The notes below the pieces were generated by a model. It was not told where the DNA came from. It was given only the letters and a program-made list of their open reading frames with translations, and did no database searches. From the NCBI RefSeq assembly GCF_001425385.1, contig NZ_LMQO01000001.1:124001-188000 (forward strand): 64,000 bases of DNA. Direction: 5' to 3'. Each line of letters begins with the position of its first letter. Position 1 is the stretch's first letter. The position numbers and the translations under genes were made by a program. Shown piece after piece: positions 52,727-61,355 of this stretch. The DNA comes from Sphingomonas sp. Leaf407 (GTDB taxonomy: Bacteria; Pseudomonadota; Alphaproteobacteria; Sphingomonadales; Sphingomonadaceae).

Positions 52727-53362
52727 ATGACCGAACCCGATAGTGCCGAGAACGCGGATGTCGAGGTGCATGAGCACGTCGCCCTCTCCGACCCGGAATT
52801 CAAGAAACAACTGGCACAGGTGATCCCGCATCTGCGCGCCTTTGGCCGGTCGCTGTCGGGCAGCCGCGATCTGGCCGACGATCTGGTGCAGGAAACGCTG
52901 CTGAAGGCATGGGCCGCGCGCCAGCGGTTTCAGGCCGGCACCAACATGCGTGCGTGGACCTTCATCATCCTGCGCAACCTGTATCTGTCGCAGATGCGCC
53001 GCGCCCGCTTCAAGGGCGAGTGGGACGATCTGGTCGCCGACCGGATTCTCGCCGCGCCCGCCAGCCAGGATCGCCATGTCGAACTGGCCGACATGCAGCG
53101 CGCCCTGCTCCACCTGCCGCAACCGCAGCGCGAGGCGCTGATCCTCGTTGGCGCAGGTGGCTTCGCCTATGAAGAGGCGGCGGAAATCTGCAACGTGGCG
53201 GTCGGCACGATCAAGAGCCGCGTGGCCCGTGGCCGCGTCGCGCTAGAAGCGTTGATGACCGAGGGTCAGTTGCCGTCGCGCGCATCGCAGCCGGACAATG
53301 GCGGACAGACCGTGCTCGACACGATCATGGGCGAGGTCGACGATCTGAGCAGGGATCGCTGA
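52727..53362 (+). CDS. ecfG: EcfG general stress sigma factor
   Basis: A 211-aa ECF sigma factor. Region 2 spans about 45-105 (DLADDLVQETLLKAW, FQAGTNMRAWTFIILRNLYL), and region 4 about 125-180 (LPQPQREALILVGAGGFAYE, GTIKSRVARGRVAL). An extended N-terminus and a C-terminal tail of about 30 residues are seen. With NepR and PhyR beside it, the EcfG assignment is secure. It recognises GGAAC/GTT promoters; perfect matches occur at three genes in this window. Confidence 0.96.
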   Translation: MTEPDSAENADVEVHEHVALSDPEFKKQLAQVIPHLRAFGRSLSGSRDLADDLVQETLLKAWAARQRFQAGTNMRAWTFIILRNLYLSQMRRARFKGEWDDLVADRILAAPASQDRHVELADMQRALLHLPQPQREALILVGAGGFAYEEAAEICNVAVGTIKSRVARGRVALEALMTEGQLPSRASQPDNGGQTVLDTIMGEVDDLSRDR

Positions 53363-53413
53363 TCCGGGCGAGCGATCGTTTCGGCCCGTCGGACGAAACC
53401 GACGCCATGATGC

Positions 53414-53590
53414 TCAGTGGTGCGCGGTACGACCCAGCCGGCGCAGACAGTCCTGCCATTCTTCGGGCAAATCCCCCGCCGGATCGAAACTGCGCCGCAG
53501 CGCATGGCCGATCCCGTCGGCGCGTGTCGGCCCACGGACGATCTGGTCCGCAATCGCGGATTTGTGCAGGGATGGATCGTTCGGTGCCAT
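53414..53590 (-). CDS. Small NepR-like protein downstream of ecfG
   Basis: A 58-aa ORF convergent with ecfG. Its C-terminal half (IGHALRRSFDPAG-DLPEEWQDCLRRL) aligns position by position with the NepR core (LGNALRAVYQDAIGESVPDEMLDLLSKL), sharing G-x-ALR, an aromatic, A, G, P-[DE]-E, D-x-L and a final [RK]-L. The one-residue gap falls in the NepR inter-helix region. A second NepR-type anti-sigma factor is a plausible reading. There is no strong ribosome-binding site, and the start MAPNDPS is tentative. Confidence 0.55.
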   Translation of the reverse strand: MAPNDPSLHKSAIADQIVRGPTRADGIGHALRRSFDPAGDLPEEWQDCLRRLGRTAHH

Positions 53591-53694
53591 AACGGTTTCA
53601 ACGTCCGCTGTTGCGAATCGTTGCTTGCCGGATCGCAAGACGAAATCATGATGCCGTGCCACAGCGGGTCCCGGTGGCGCAGGAGACGGTGACG

Positions 53695-56370
53695 ATGCAC
53701 TTCCCTGCTGAACTGATCGACCGGGTCCGGGCCGGATCGTCGTTCCTTTCGACGCTGCTCGACCGCGAGGCCGCCTTTCTCGACGGGCTTGCCGGATTCG
53801 ATGTCGATCCGCTGGCGGCGGTTGCGGTCGACGACCCCGCGATGGCGATCGGCCAGCGGCTGCGGATCGAGCGGCGGCGGCTGGCGCTGCTGGTCGCGCT
53901 GGGCGATCTTGCCGGGGCCTATGATCTTGCCGCCGTCACCCATGCGCTGAGCGACTTCGCCGACCATGCGCTGACCCGCGCGATTCATGCCGCGATCGAG
54001 GAGCGCACGCCGGGCGCCGCGCCGACCGGCTTTGCCGCGATCGCGCTCGGCAAGCAGGGCAGCCGCGAACTCAACTATTCGTCCGACATCGATCCGATCC
54101 TGCTCTACGATCCGGCGACGTTGCCTAGGCGGGAGCGCGACGACCCGGCCGAGGCGGCGGTGCGCATCGCCAGGCGCGCGACCGAACTGCTCCAGACCCG
54201 CGACGGCGATGGCTATGTCCTGCGGGTCGACCTGCGTCTGCGGCCCTCGCCCGAAGCGACGCCGATCGCGCTGCCGATCGATGCCGCCGTCTCCTATTAT
54301 GAATCCGCCGCGCTGCCATGGGAGCGCGCCGCCTTCATCCGCGCCCGGGCGGCGGCGGGCGACATCGCGCTTGGCCGTCGGTTTCTGGAAGCGATCCGCC
54401 CGTTCGTATGGCGACGCGCGCTCGACTACGGCGCGATTGGCGAGATTCGCGACATCACCCGCCGCATCCGCGACCATTATGCGCAGGGGCAGGCATTCGG
54501 CCCCGGCTATGACCTGAAGCGCGGCCGCGGCGGCATCCGCGAGACGGAGTTCTTCGCGCAGGTCCACCAACTGGTCCACGGCGGGCGCGACCCGGCACTG
54601 CGCGCGCCGGCGACGCTCGACGCGCTGGCGGCACTGGCGGCGGCAGGCCGGATCGCACCCGACGAAGCGGTGACGATGGCGCAAGGCTACACGCTGTTCC
54701 GCACGATCGAACACCGCCTGCAAATGGTCGACGATCGCCAGACGCACAGCCTGCCCGCGCAAGGAGGCGCGCTCGACAATGTCGCCCGGCTCCACGGCCT
54801 GGCCGATGGCGCGGCGCTGCTCGACCTGCTCCGCCCACACGTCACGGCGGTCGCGTCGGTCTACGACCGGCTCGACGGGGCGGGCGGCACGACGCTTCCG
54901 GCCGAACCCGCCTCGCTCGCCCGGCGGCTGGCGGCGGCGGGGTTCGCCGATGGCGAGGCGGCGGCGCGGCGGATCGGCGACTGGCGCGGCGGGGCCTATC
55001 CCGCGCTGCGCAGCCCCGCCGCGCGCGCCGCGCTGGAGGACAGCCTGCCGCAACTGGTCGACGGCCTCGCCACCGCCGCCGATCCGCATGCCGCGCTGCT
55101 GCGGCTCGACGCGATGCTGGCGCGGTTGCCCAGCGCCATCAACCTGTTCCGCCTGCTCGAAGCGCAACCGGCGCTCGCCCGCCTGCTCAGCACCATCCTG
55201 TGCCACGCCCCGACGCTGGCCGACGCGCTGGCGCGGCGCGCGACACTGCTCGACGCGCTGATCGATGCCCGCGCGCTCGACCCCGTCGGCAGCGTCGCCG
55301 AACTGGTGGCGACGATGCAGGCCCGTGCGGGCGAGGGCTATGAACGCCTGCTCGACCATGTCCGTGACGTGGTGAACGAACAGCGCTTCATGCTGGGCGT
55401 GCAGGTGGTGGCGGGCACCGGCGATCCGCTGGCGGTGGCGGGCGGCTATGCCCGCGTCGCGCAGGCGGCGGTGGAGGTGCTGACGCAGGCGACCGTGGCC
55501 GACTTCACCCGCCGCCACGGGCGCGTTCCCGACAGCGAACTGGTGGTGCTGGCGCTCGGCCGGCTGGGCGGCGGCGCGCTGACCCATGCCTCCGACCTCG
55601 ACCTCGTCTATTGCTTCACCGGCGATTTCTCCGCCGAATCGGATGGAGCCAAGCCGCTCGGCGCGGTCCTCTATTACAACCGCCTCGCCCAGCGGCTGAC
55701 CGCCGCGCTGTCGGTCCAGACCGCCGCCGGTCCGCTGTATGAGGTCGACACCCGCCTGCGTCCCTCGGGCGCGCAGGGGCCGCTGGTCGTCTCGCTCGCC
55801 GGCTTCGAACGCTATCAGCGCGAGGATGCGTGGACATGGGAGCATATGGCGCTCGCCCGCGCCCGGCCGATCGCCGGATCGGCGGCGGCGCGGGGGCAGG
55901 CGGCGGCGATCATCGACCGGGTGCTGCGCGGCGACCGTCCGCTGCGCGACGTGACCGCCGACGCGGCGGCGATGCGCGAGGAGATGGCCCGCCACAAGCC
56001 GCCCGCCGGCCCGCTCGATGCGAAGCTCGGGGAGGGGGGGCTCGTCGACCTCGAATTCACGGTCCACGTCCTGCAACTGCGCCACCACATCGGCCTGACC
56101 CCCGATCTGGGCGCGGCGATCGACGCGCTGGTCGCCGCCGGGCTGCTACCGCACACGATGCGGCAGGCGCACGACTTCCTCACCCGACTGATCGTCGCGA
56201 TGCGCCTCGTCGCGCCCGACGCGCAGCCGCCCGCGCCCGCCACCCGCCCGATCCTCGCGGCGGCGCTCGGCGAGCCCGACTGGGCGGCAAGCCTTGCCAC
56301 GCTCGACGCCACGCGGCAGGCGGTGTCCGCCGCATGGGCCGCGGTACGACAGGGGAGCGACGGACAATGA
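53695..56370 (+). CDS. glnE: Glutamine synthetase adenylyltransferase/adenylyl-removing enzyme
   Basis: An 891-aa bifunctional enzyme that tunes glutamine synthetase by adding or removing AMP under PII control. The N-terminal nucleotidyltransferase-fold (deadenylylase) domain has LGKQGSRELNYSSDID (about 118). The second one has LGRLGGGALTHASDLD (about 620). Helical PII-linked domains lie between and after. It is slightly shorter than E. coli GlnE, as usual in this group. CAGGAGA precedes ATG 53695. It overlaps bcp by 4 nt. Confidence 0.95.
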   Translation: MHFPAELIDRVRAGSSFLSTLLDREAAFLDGLAGFDVDPLAAVAVDDPAMAIGQRLRIERRRLALLVALGDLAGAYDLAAVTHALSDFADHALTRAIHAAIEERTPGAAPTGFAAIALGKQGSRELNYSSDIDPILLYDPATLPRRERDDPAEAAVRIARRATELLQTRDGDGYVLRVDLRLRPSPEATPIALPIDAAVSYYESAALPWERAAFIRARAAAGDIALGRRFLEAIRPFVWRRALDYGAIGEIRDITRRIRDHYAQGQAFGPGYDLKRGRGGIRETEFFAQVHQLVHGGRDPALRAPATLDALAALAAAGRIAPDEAVTMAQGYTLFRTIEHRLQMVDDRQTHSLPAQGGALDNVARLHGLADGAALLDLLRPHVTAVASVYDRLDGAGGTTLPAEPASLARRLAAAGFADGEAAARRIGDWRGGAYPALRSPAARAALEDSLPQLVDGLATAADPHAALLRLDAMLARLPSAINLFRLLEAQPALARLLSTILCHAPTLADALARRATLLDALIDARALDPVGSVAELVATMQARAGEGYERLLDHVRDVVNEQRFMLGVQVVAGTGDPLAVAGGYARVAQAAVEVLTQATVADFTRRHGRVPDSELVVLALGRLGGGALTHASDLDLVYCFTGDFSAESDGAKPLGAVLYYNRLAQRLTAALSVQTAAGPLYEVDTRLRPSGAQGPLVVSLAGFERYQREDAWTWEHMALARARPIAGSAAARGQAAAIIDRVLRGDRPLRDVTADAAAMREEMARHKPPAGPLDAKLGEGGLVDLEFTVHVLQLRHHIGLTPDLGAAIDALVAAGLLPHTMRQAHDFLTRLIVAMRLVAPDAQPPAPATRPILAAALGEPDWAASLATLDATRQAVSAAWAAVRQGSDGQ

Positions 56371-56828
56371 ACATCGGCGACATGGCACCTTCGGTCCGCC
56401 TGACCGGCAGCGACGGCACGCCCTTTGCCCTCCACGACCGGATCGGTAGCGGTCTCATCGTCTATTTCTATCCCAAGGCGGATACGACCGGTTGCACCCG
56501 CGAAGCGCAGGACTTTTCCGTGGCTGAGGGCGAGTTCGCCGCCGCCGGTTTCGGGGTCCTCGGCGTCTCGCGCGATACCCCGGCCAAGCTTGCGCGCTTC
56601 GCCGCCAAACATGATCTCACCGTCCCGCTGGCGTCGGACGAGGACGGATCGGTTTGCGAAGCCTTTGGCACATGGGGCGAAAAGCAGATGTACGGTCGCA
56701 CCTATATGGGTATCGAACGCGCGACCTTCGCGGTCGCCGCCGATGGTCGCCTCACCCATGTCTGGCGCAAGGTAAAGGTCCCCGGCCACGCCGCCGCCGT
56801 GCTCGCTGCGGTGCGCCACGCGGGTTGA
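56367..56828 (+). CDS. bcp: Thioredoxin-dependent peroxiredoxin (Bcp/PrxQ)
   Basis: A 153-aa atypical two-Cys peroxiredoxin reducing peroxides with thioredoxin. The peroxidatic Cys is in PKADTTGCTREAQDF (about residue 44), and a second Cys in DGSVCEAFG (about 95) is the likely resolving partner. The motif GTWGEKQMYGRTYMGIER is typical of PrxQ. It is coupled to glnE by ATGA. Confidence 0.95.
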   Translation: MNIGDMAPSVRLTGSDGTPFALHDRIGSGLIVYFYPKADTTGCTREAQDFSVAEGEFAAAGFGVLGVSRDTPAKLARFAAKHDLTVPLASDEDGSVCEAFGTWGEKQMYGRTYMGIERATFAVAADGRLTHVWRKVKVPGHAAAVLAAVRHAG

Positions 56829-57080
56829 TCCGAATCGATTGCGATACCGCTACCAACCGCGTCGTGATGCGGATGACCCGCCCAAGCATCGCATCGTTAA
56901 CGCTTCGCCGCGCGATGGCGGCGGTTGGCCGCGCGCGAACCCCTTGCCCCGTTGCATAAAGGGCACAGAGTCGGTCATTCCCTCGTTCCGTCGAGGCGCG
57001 GAGGGGCTGCTGTCGAGACAAGGGTTCACCGAACGTGTCGGGCTACCGGCACGATCGCAACGCTGGGTCGCGAAACCATA

Positions 57081-58271
57081 ATGCCGAATACGTCTGTATC
57101 GAACACGAACACCGCGATCGTCAGCCGGTTCCGTGATTTCTTCCGTACCCGCGACTTTCTGTTGCACGACGGCCGCCGCCTGCGCCGCCTGTCGATCCCC
57201 GGCCGGGCACAGGCACTCGCCGCCGGTTTCGCCGCCATCACCGTCGCTTTCTCGGGCTATGGCATGGGCCATGCCGCGCTCGGCACCGCCGCCGCCGCCG
57301 GGCTGGTCGATGGCCCCAGTGCCGAAACCCGCGTCGCCGCGATGCAGCAGCAGGTGAAGGCGATGCGCGCCGACGTCGTCCGCCTGCGCGCCGATGCCCG
57401 CGCCCATGCCGCCCGGATCGATCGCCGCCAGCAGGCGCTCGCGGCCGTGCTCACCGGATCGGACGACGCCGACCAGCTCGTCCTCGCCGCGCTTGCCCAG
57501 CCGTCGGTCGATGCCGCGCCGATCGTCACCCGCCCGTTCGATCGCGTCGCCCGCCGTCAGGCGACGATGGCGGCACAGGCGAAGGCGATGGCCGACGCCC
57601 GCTATGCCGATACCGCGCGTTCGATGAAGCGCCTCGGCCTCAATCCGCGCCGCGTCGCCCCGGCGATGGGCGGTCCCTATGAACCTGTCGATGCCGCGAC
57701 GGCCGCGGCGGCCACCGCCAATGCGCCGACCGCCGATGCCGCCGCCGACGCCCAGTTCCGCGCGCTGTTCCTGAGCTGGAAGAAGCTCGACGGCATCGAA
57801 CAGGCGGCGATCTCGATCCCCTCGTTCCAGCCGGTGGCACACATGGCGTTCACCAGCAACTTCGGCGTCCGCTCCGACCCGTTCCGCGGCACCGCTGCGA
57901 TGCACGCCGGGGTCGACATCCCCGGCCCGATCGGCACCCCGGTCTATGCCACCGCCGACGGTATCGTCGCCCGCGCCGAACGCGCCGGCGGCTATGGCAA
58001 CCTCATCGAAGTGAACCACGGCAAGGGCATTGCCACCCGCTACGGCCATCTCTCCAAGATCCTCGTGTCCGACCATGCCCGGGTGAAGCGCGGCCAGTTG
58101 ATCGGCCTGATGGGCTCGACCGGCCGCTCGACCGGCAGCCACCTCCATTACGAAGTCCGCATCGACGGCTCGGCGGTGAACCCCGCCCCCTATCTGCAGG
58201 CCGGCGAACTGGCGATGGCCGCCGACCGCGCCCAGCGTCAGCGGCTGGGGATGGGCGGCCCGGCGAACTGA
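57081..58271 (+). CDS. M23-family metallopeptidase (LytM-type)
   Basis: A 396-aa envelope protein. It has a basic cytoplasmic start, one membrane segment (AQALAAGFAAITVAFSGYG), then a coiled coil (about 85-125, ETRVAAMQQQVKAMRADVVRL). The C-terminal LytM domain (about 255-375) carries zinc ligands HAGVDIPG and HLHYEV plus the catalytic-type His in RYGHLSK. It would cut peptidoglycan cross-links. A 252-bp gap upstream holds no gene. Confidence 0.92.
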   Translation: MPNTSVSNTNTAIVSRFRDFFRTRDFLLHDGRRLRRLSIPGRAQALAAGFAAITVAFSGYGMGHAALGTAAAAGLVDGPSAETRVAAMQQQVKAMRADVVRLRADARAHAARIDRRQQALAAVLTGSDDADQLVLAALAQPSVDAAPIVTRPFDRVARRQATMAAQAKAMADARYADTARSMKRLGLNPRRVAPAMGGPYEPVDAATAAAATANAPTADAAADAQFRALFLSWKKLDGIEQAAISIPSFQPVAHMAFTSNFGVRSDPFRGTAAMHAGVDIPGPIGTPVYATADGIVARAERAGGYGNLIEVNHGKGIATRYGHLSKILVSDHARVKRGQLIGLMGSTGRSTGSHLHYEVRIDGSAVNPAPYLQAGELAMAADRAQRQRLGMGGPAN

Positions 58272-58607
58272 CGGTTCGATATTCAGCGAAGCGCTTTCTT
58301 GCTCCCCTCCCTGACAAGGGAGGGGTTGGGGGTGGGTAGGCTCGTTGTGGAGCGCTTGCATTCCCTCTCGAGCCTACCCACCCCCGGCCCCTCCCTTGTC
58401 AGGGAGGGGAGGTACCAAGCAACGCTGTCCGACCTAATGTATATCGGTCCTGATCCACGCTGACGGTTCGGCCAGATTTTTTGCGGCAACGTCTATGGAC
58501 TCCCGCCTGCGCGGGAATGACGTTACCGGTTTAGCAAACCGTTGGGTCGCCAAAGCTTGTCGCAAGCCGCAGTTGCCCCCGGCCGTCCCGGCGCTTATCT
58601 CCCTCCC
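58272..58607. other. Gap with family B repeat and half a family A repeat
   Basis: The family B copy lies at 58302-58411, and the 3' half of a family A element (TATGGACTCCCGCCTGCGCG...) is at about 58493-58522. No gene is seen; the erpA promoter should lie in the last 80 bp. Confidence 0.75.
58302..58411. repeat. Family B palindromic repeat
   Basis: A 110-bp copy with the same outer and inner arms as those at 26977 and 46530. The central loop (TAGGCTCGTTGTGGAGCGCT) is unrelated to the others. Confidence 0.92.
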
Positions 58608-58943
58608 ATGGACGCCATCCCCGAAGTCACCCTGTCGCCCGCCGCCGCCGCGCGCGTGGCGGCGATCGCCGCCAAACAGGCGAAGCCCGCGATCCTACGC
58701 CTCTCGGTCGAGGGGGGCGGCTGTTCGGGCTTTCAGTACCGTTTCGGCCTCGCCGATGCGCCCGATGGCGACGACCTGATCGCCGAAACCGACGGGGTGC
58801 GGCTGGTGGTCGATCCGGTCAGCATCGATCTGGTGCGCGGGGCCGAGGTCGATTTCGTCGAATCGCTCGGCGGCGCGGCGTTCCGCGTCACCAATCCGCA
58901 GGCGGCCTCGGGCTGCGGCTGCGGCACCAGCTTCGCCGTCTGA
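58608..58943 (+). CDS. erpA: A-type iron-sulfur cluster carrier (ErpA/IscA family)
   Basis: A 111-aa A-type carrier that delivers iron-sulfur clusters to target enzymes. Three Cys are conserved: VEGGGCSGFQYRFGL (residue 39) and SGCGCGTSF (about 104 and 106). Length and the C-terminal CGCG fit ErpA. The next gene, xthA, starts immediately after the stop, so cotranscription is likely. Confidence 0.93.
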   Translation: MDAIPEVTLSPAAAARVAAIAAKQAKPAILRLSVEGGGCSGFQYRFGLADAPDGDDLIAETDGVRLVVDPVSIDLVRGAEVDFVESLGGAAFRVTNPQAASGCGCGTSFAV

Positions 58944-58944
58944 C

Positions 58945-59715
58945 GTGAAGATCGTCACTTACAACGTCAACGGCATCAAGGCGCGACTGCCCCGGCTGAT
59001 CGAATATCTGACCGAGGAAGCGCCCGATATTGTGTGTCTTCAGGAACTGAAGTCGAGCGACGAAACCTTCCCGCAAGCCGAAATCCGCGCCGCCGGCTAT
59101 GGCGCGCTGTGGCATGGGCAAAAGGGCTTCAACGGCGTCGCGGTGCTGGCGAAGGGTGTCGATCCGGTCGAGCGCCAGCGCGGCCTCGCCGGCGAGGATG
59201 ACGATGCGCACAGCCGCTATCTCGAAGCGGAGGTGAACGGTCTGGTCGTCGCCTCGATCTACCTGCCCAACGGCAATCCGCAGCCCGGCCCCAAGTTCGA
59301 CTACAAACTCCGCTGGATCGACCGCCTGCGCACCCGCGCCGCCGATCTGTTGGCGCAGGAGCATCCGGTCGTGCTGGCGGGCGACTATAACGTCATCCCC
59401 AACGACGACGACGTGTTCTCGGTCCGCGCGATGACCAGCGACGCGCTGATGCAGCCCGAATCGCGTGCCGGCTACCGCGCCTTGCTGGCGCAGGGCTGGA
59501 CCGATGCGCTGCGCACCCGGTTCCCCAAGGGCGGGGTGTGGACCTTCTGGGACTATCAGGCGGGATCGTGGCAACGCGACGCCGGCTTCCGCATCGATCA
59601 TCTGCTGCTCAGCCCGACCGCCGCCGACCGGCTGGTCGATGCTGGGGTCGACAAGGCGCATCGCGGCCGGGAACGGGCCAGCGACCACGCGCCGACGTGG
59701 GTCCGCCTGCGGTGA
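58945..59715 (+). CDS. xthA: Exodeoxyribonuclease III / AP endonuclease
   Basis: A 256-aa exonuclease III. Active-site motifs are NVNGIKARLP (residue 7), LQELKSSDETFP (Glu, about 35), GDYNVIPNDDDV (Asp and Asn, about 150), and RIDHLLLS and SDHAPTW at the end. It repairs abasic sites. The start is GTG 58945, 1 nt after the erpA stop. Its TGA overlaps the next GTG. Confidence 0.95.
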   Translation: MKIVTYNVNGIKARLPRLIEYLTEEAPDIVCLQELKSSDETFPQAEIRAAGYGALWHGQKGFNGVAVLAKGVDPVERQRGLAGEDDDAHSRYLEAEVNGLVVASIYLPNGNPQPGPKFDYKLRWIDRLRTRAADLLAQEHPVVLAGDYNVIPNDDDVFSVRAMTSDALMQPESRAGYRALLAQGWTDALRTRFPKGGVWTFWDYQAGSWQRDAGFRIDHLLLSPTAADRLVDAGVDKAHRGRERASDHAPTWVRLR

Positions 59716-60449
59716 TCCGCTTTTCGGTGGCGGCGCTGGCTGCCCTGCTGCTGCCTGGTATGGCGCAGGCGCGTGACTATTGCTCGACCCGGCCGAGCCT
59801 CGGCCAGTCGGCGTGCGTGCTCGATCCCGGCCGGGTCGCGATCGAAACCGCGCTGTCGGATTGGGAGCGCGACGACGACAGCGACACCGTGTTGTTCGGC
59901 GACAGCCTGTTGCGGATCGGCCTGACCGACCGGGTCGAGGCGCAGATCGGCTGGACCCCGCTCGGCATCGCGCGCGACCGTGATGATGGCCGTCGCACGG
60001 CGCGCAGCGGCGACGTGACGCTCGGGGGCCGGATCAATCTCCACCATCCCGACGGCAGCGGCCTGTCTTATGGCCTGCAACCCTCGCTGACGATACCGAT
60101 CGGTCGCGCGCCGATCGGCGATGGCCACTGGAGCGCGGCGCTCATCGCCCCGATCGCCTATGATCTGGGCAAGACGTTCAACGTGCAATTCTCGCCACAG
60201 GTCGCCGTGACCAACGGTGAGGTCGATCCGGGGGCGGTGCTCGGCCTCGACATCGCGCTGGCCAAGAAGCTGACGACGACGGCGGAACTGCAATGGCAGC
60301 GCGCCGACCATCGCGGGCAGGCGAGTGCTGCGCTGTCGGTGGCATGGCAATTGTCCGACGACCTGTTCCTCGATGCCGGCGGCGTGGTCGGCCTCAATGC
60401 CGCCGCGCCGTCGCTGCGCTGCTACAGCGGTATCTCGCGCCGATTCTGA
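59712..60449 (+). CDS. Exported outer-membrane beta-barrel-like protein (phenol meta-pathway MetA-like)
   Basis: A 245-aa protein with a signal peptide (VAALAALLLPGMAQA). The mature part has alternating short strands with Asp/Gly turns (LLRIGLTDRVEAQIGWTPLG, LQPSLTIPIGRA, LGLDIALAKKLTTTAELQWQ) and a C-terminal Phe, the mark of an outer-membrane barrel. It matches transporter-like putative barrel proteins. The start is GTG 59712, overlapping the xthA stop. Confidence 0.75.
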   Translation: MIRFSVAALAALLLPGMAQARDYCSTRPSLGQSACVLDPGRVAIETALSDWERDDDSDTVLFGDSLLRIGLTDRVEAQIGWTPLGIARDRDDGRRTARSGDVTLGGRINLHHPDGSGLSYGLQPSLTIPIGRAPIGDGHWSAALIAPIAYDLGKTFNVQFSPQVAVTNGEVDPGAVLGLDIALAKKLTTTAELQWQRADHRGQASAALSVAWQLSDDLFLDAGGVVGLNAAAPSLRCYSGISRRF

Positions 60450-60543
60450 CCTTGACGGCGCTGTCCTACACTCGCGCGCCGCGCCATATCGTCATGGTTG
60501 ATCGGGCAGGGCGCTATTGCGAATGCTACGCAAAAAAACGCGG

Positions 60544-60568
60544 GCAAGTGTAAACTTTGTAAACTTTG
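60544..60568. repeat. Second copy of the 25-bp tandem GTAAACTTT repeat
   Basis: Identical to 32719-32743. The flanking bases differ, so the copies are not part of a longer duplication. Confidence 0.8.
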
Positions 60569-60586
60569 GCGGTCGTATGGCTATCC

Positions 60587-60643
60587 CAACCAATGGCGTA
60601 ATTCGCCGCGAATTGGTTGCATTTCCCACAGCTACAACTGTAG
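60587..60643. promoter_or_regulatory. Nested inverted repeats, possible activator-binding sites
   Basis: CAACCAAT (60587-60594) and ATTGGTTG (60612-60619) form 8-bp arms. AATTCG-CCG-CGAATT (60600-60614) is nested within. CTACA-AC-TGTAG is at 60632-60643. They lie about 65-125 bp upstream of the predicted start, the range used by enhancer-binding proteins. Confidence 0.5.
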
Positions 60644-60682
60644 TCATTATGTAAGACATTGATTTATAAAGGATCGTAAAAC

Positions 60683-60698
60683 TGGCACGGCAGGTGCA
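60683..60698 (+). promoter_or_regulatory. Sigma-54-like -24/-12 promoter element
   Basis: TGGCACG-GCAG-GTGCA matches TGGCACG-N4-TTGCA at all but one position. The invariant GG (60684-60685) and GC (60696-60697) are 10 bp apart. A start near 60709 leaves a leader of about 40 nt to ATG 60750. Confidence 0.55.
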
Positions 60699-60749
60699 AT
60701 GCTATGAGCAAGCCCGGTGAAACACCGGACTGCACAGGGAGACAGCATC

Positions 60750-61028
60750 ATGACCACCATCCGCCTCGTCGCTTCGCTCGTCCTCGGTCTCGCCATCGCG
60801 ACCCCCGCGATCGCCGCCGAACCCGATACCGTCGCGACCACGACGACCGCCGCCACCGCTGCCGGCACCACGACCGCAGCGTCGATCCTGCCCGCATCGA
60901 AGACTCGTTATTGCGTCCAGCTCGACCTGACCGGCACCCGGATCAACCGTTTCCGCTGTGAAACCCGCCGCAACTGGCAGGCGATGGGCGTCGATATTGA
61001 CGCGATGCTCAAGACCAGCCGCCGCTGA
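60750..61028 (+). CDS. Small exported protein, CX14C-W family, copy 1
   Basis: A 92-aa protein: signal peptide (LVASLVLGLAIATPAIAA), a Thr/Ala-rich stretch, then YCVQLDLTGTRINRFRCETR with two Cys 14 residues apart, followed by C-x5-W-x3-GVD. The Cys are probably disulfide-bonded in the periplasm. Copies 2 and 3 share this motif exactly. AGGGAGA precedes ATG 60750. No function is known. Confidence 0.8.
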   Translation: MTTIRLVASLVLGLAIATPAIAAEPDTVATTTTAATAAGTTTAASILPASKTRYCVQLDLTGTRINRFRCETRRNWQAMGVDIDAMLKTSRR

Positions 61029-61049
61029 TCCCGAAAAAGGACCGATCCG

Positions 61050-61292
61050 ATGGCCTTCTCGACCCTGATCGCGGCGCTGTTCCTCACCGCCGCCCCATCC
61101 ACCGCCGCGACGGTGACGGTAACCGCCCCGCTCACCGGCGCGATGCGCGACGGCACGCCGCTCTCCGCCGGGACGAAGATCTGCATCCGCAGCCCCCGTC
61201 CGGCATCGCACCTCCCGCTCGTCGAATGCCGGCGCTATGCCGACTGGCTGGCCGAAGGCGTCAACCCCACGAAGCTGCGCCGCATCCGCTGA
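61050..61292 (+). CDS. Small exported protein, CX14C-W family, copy 2
   Basis: An 80-aa protein: signal peptide (LIAALFLTAAPSTAA), a Thr-rich strand region (TVTVTAPLTGAM), then CIRSPRPASHLPLVEC-RRYADWLAEGVNP, with C-x14-C-x5-W-x3-G-V-N. It ends KLRRIR. It lies 21 bp after copy 1 with a GGAC/AAAGGA ribosome-binding site. Confidence 0.8.
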   Translation: MAFSTLIAALFLTAAPSTAATVTVTAPLTGAMRDGTPLSAGTKICIRSPRPASHLPLVECRRYADWLAEGVNPTKLRRIR

Positions 61293-61355
61293 ACCCCGCC
61301 CGCCGGCACGGGACGAAAAGCCCGGCACCAACCCCTTAATCGACGGAACACACCC

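Larger units (their letters stand above)
60450..60749. other. Regulatory-looking gap upstream of the small secreted proteins
   Basis: Contains GCTGTCCTACA (60460), the 25-bp repeat (60544-60568), nested inverted repeats (60587-60619 and 60632-60643) and a sigma-54-like element (60683-60698). It is AT-richer than the surroundings. No gene is seen. Confidence 0.7.

Noticed and set aside
53266..56088. Minus-strand ORF of 940 codons opposite glnE
   Set aside because: Composition is that of an antisense frame in GC-rich DNA; glnE motifs on the plus strand are unambiguous.
56850..58361. Minus-strand ORF opposite the M23 peptidase
   Set aside because: Antisense shadow; begins inside a repeat and has no ribosome-binding site.
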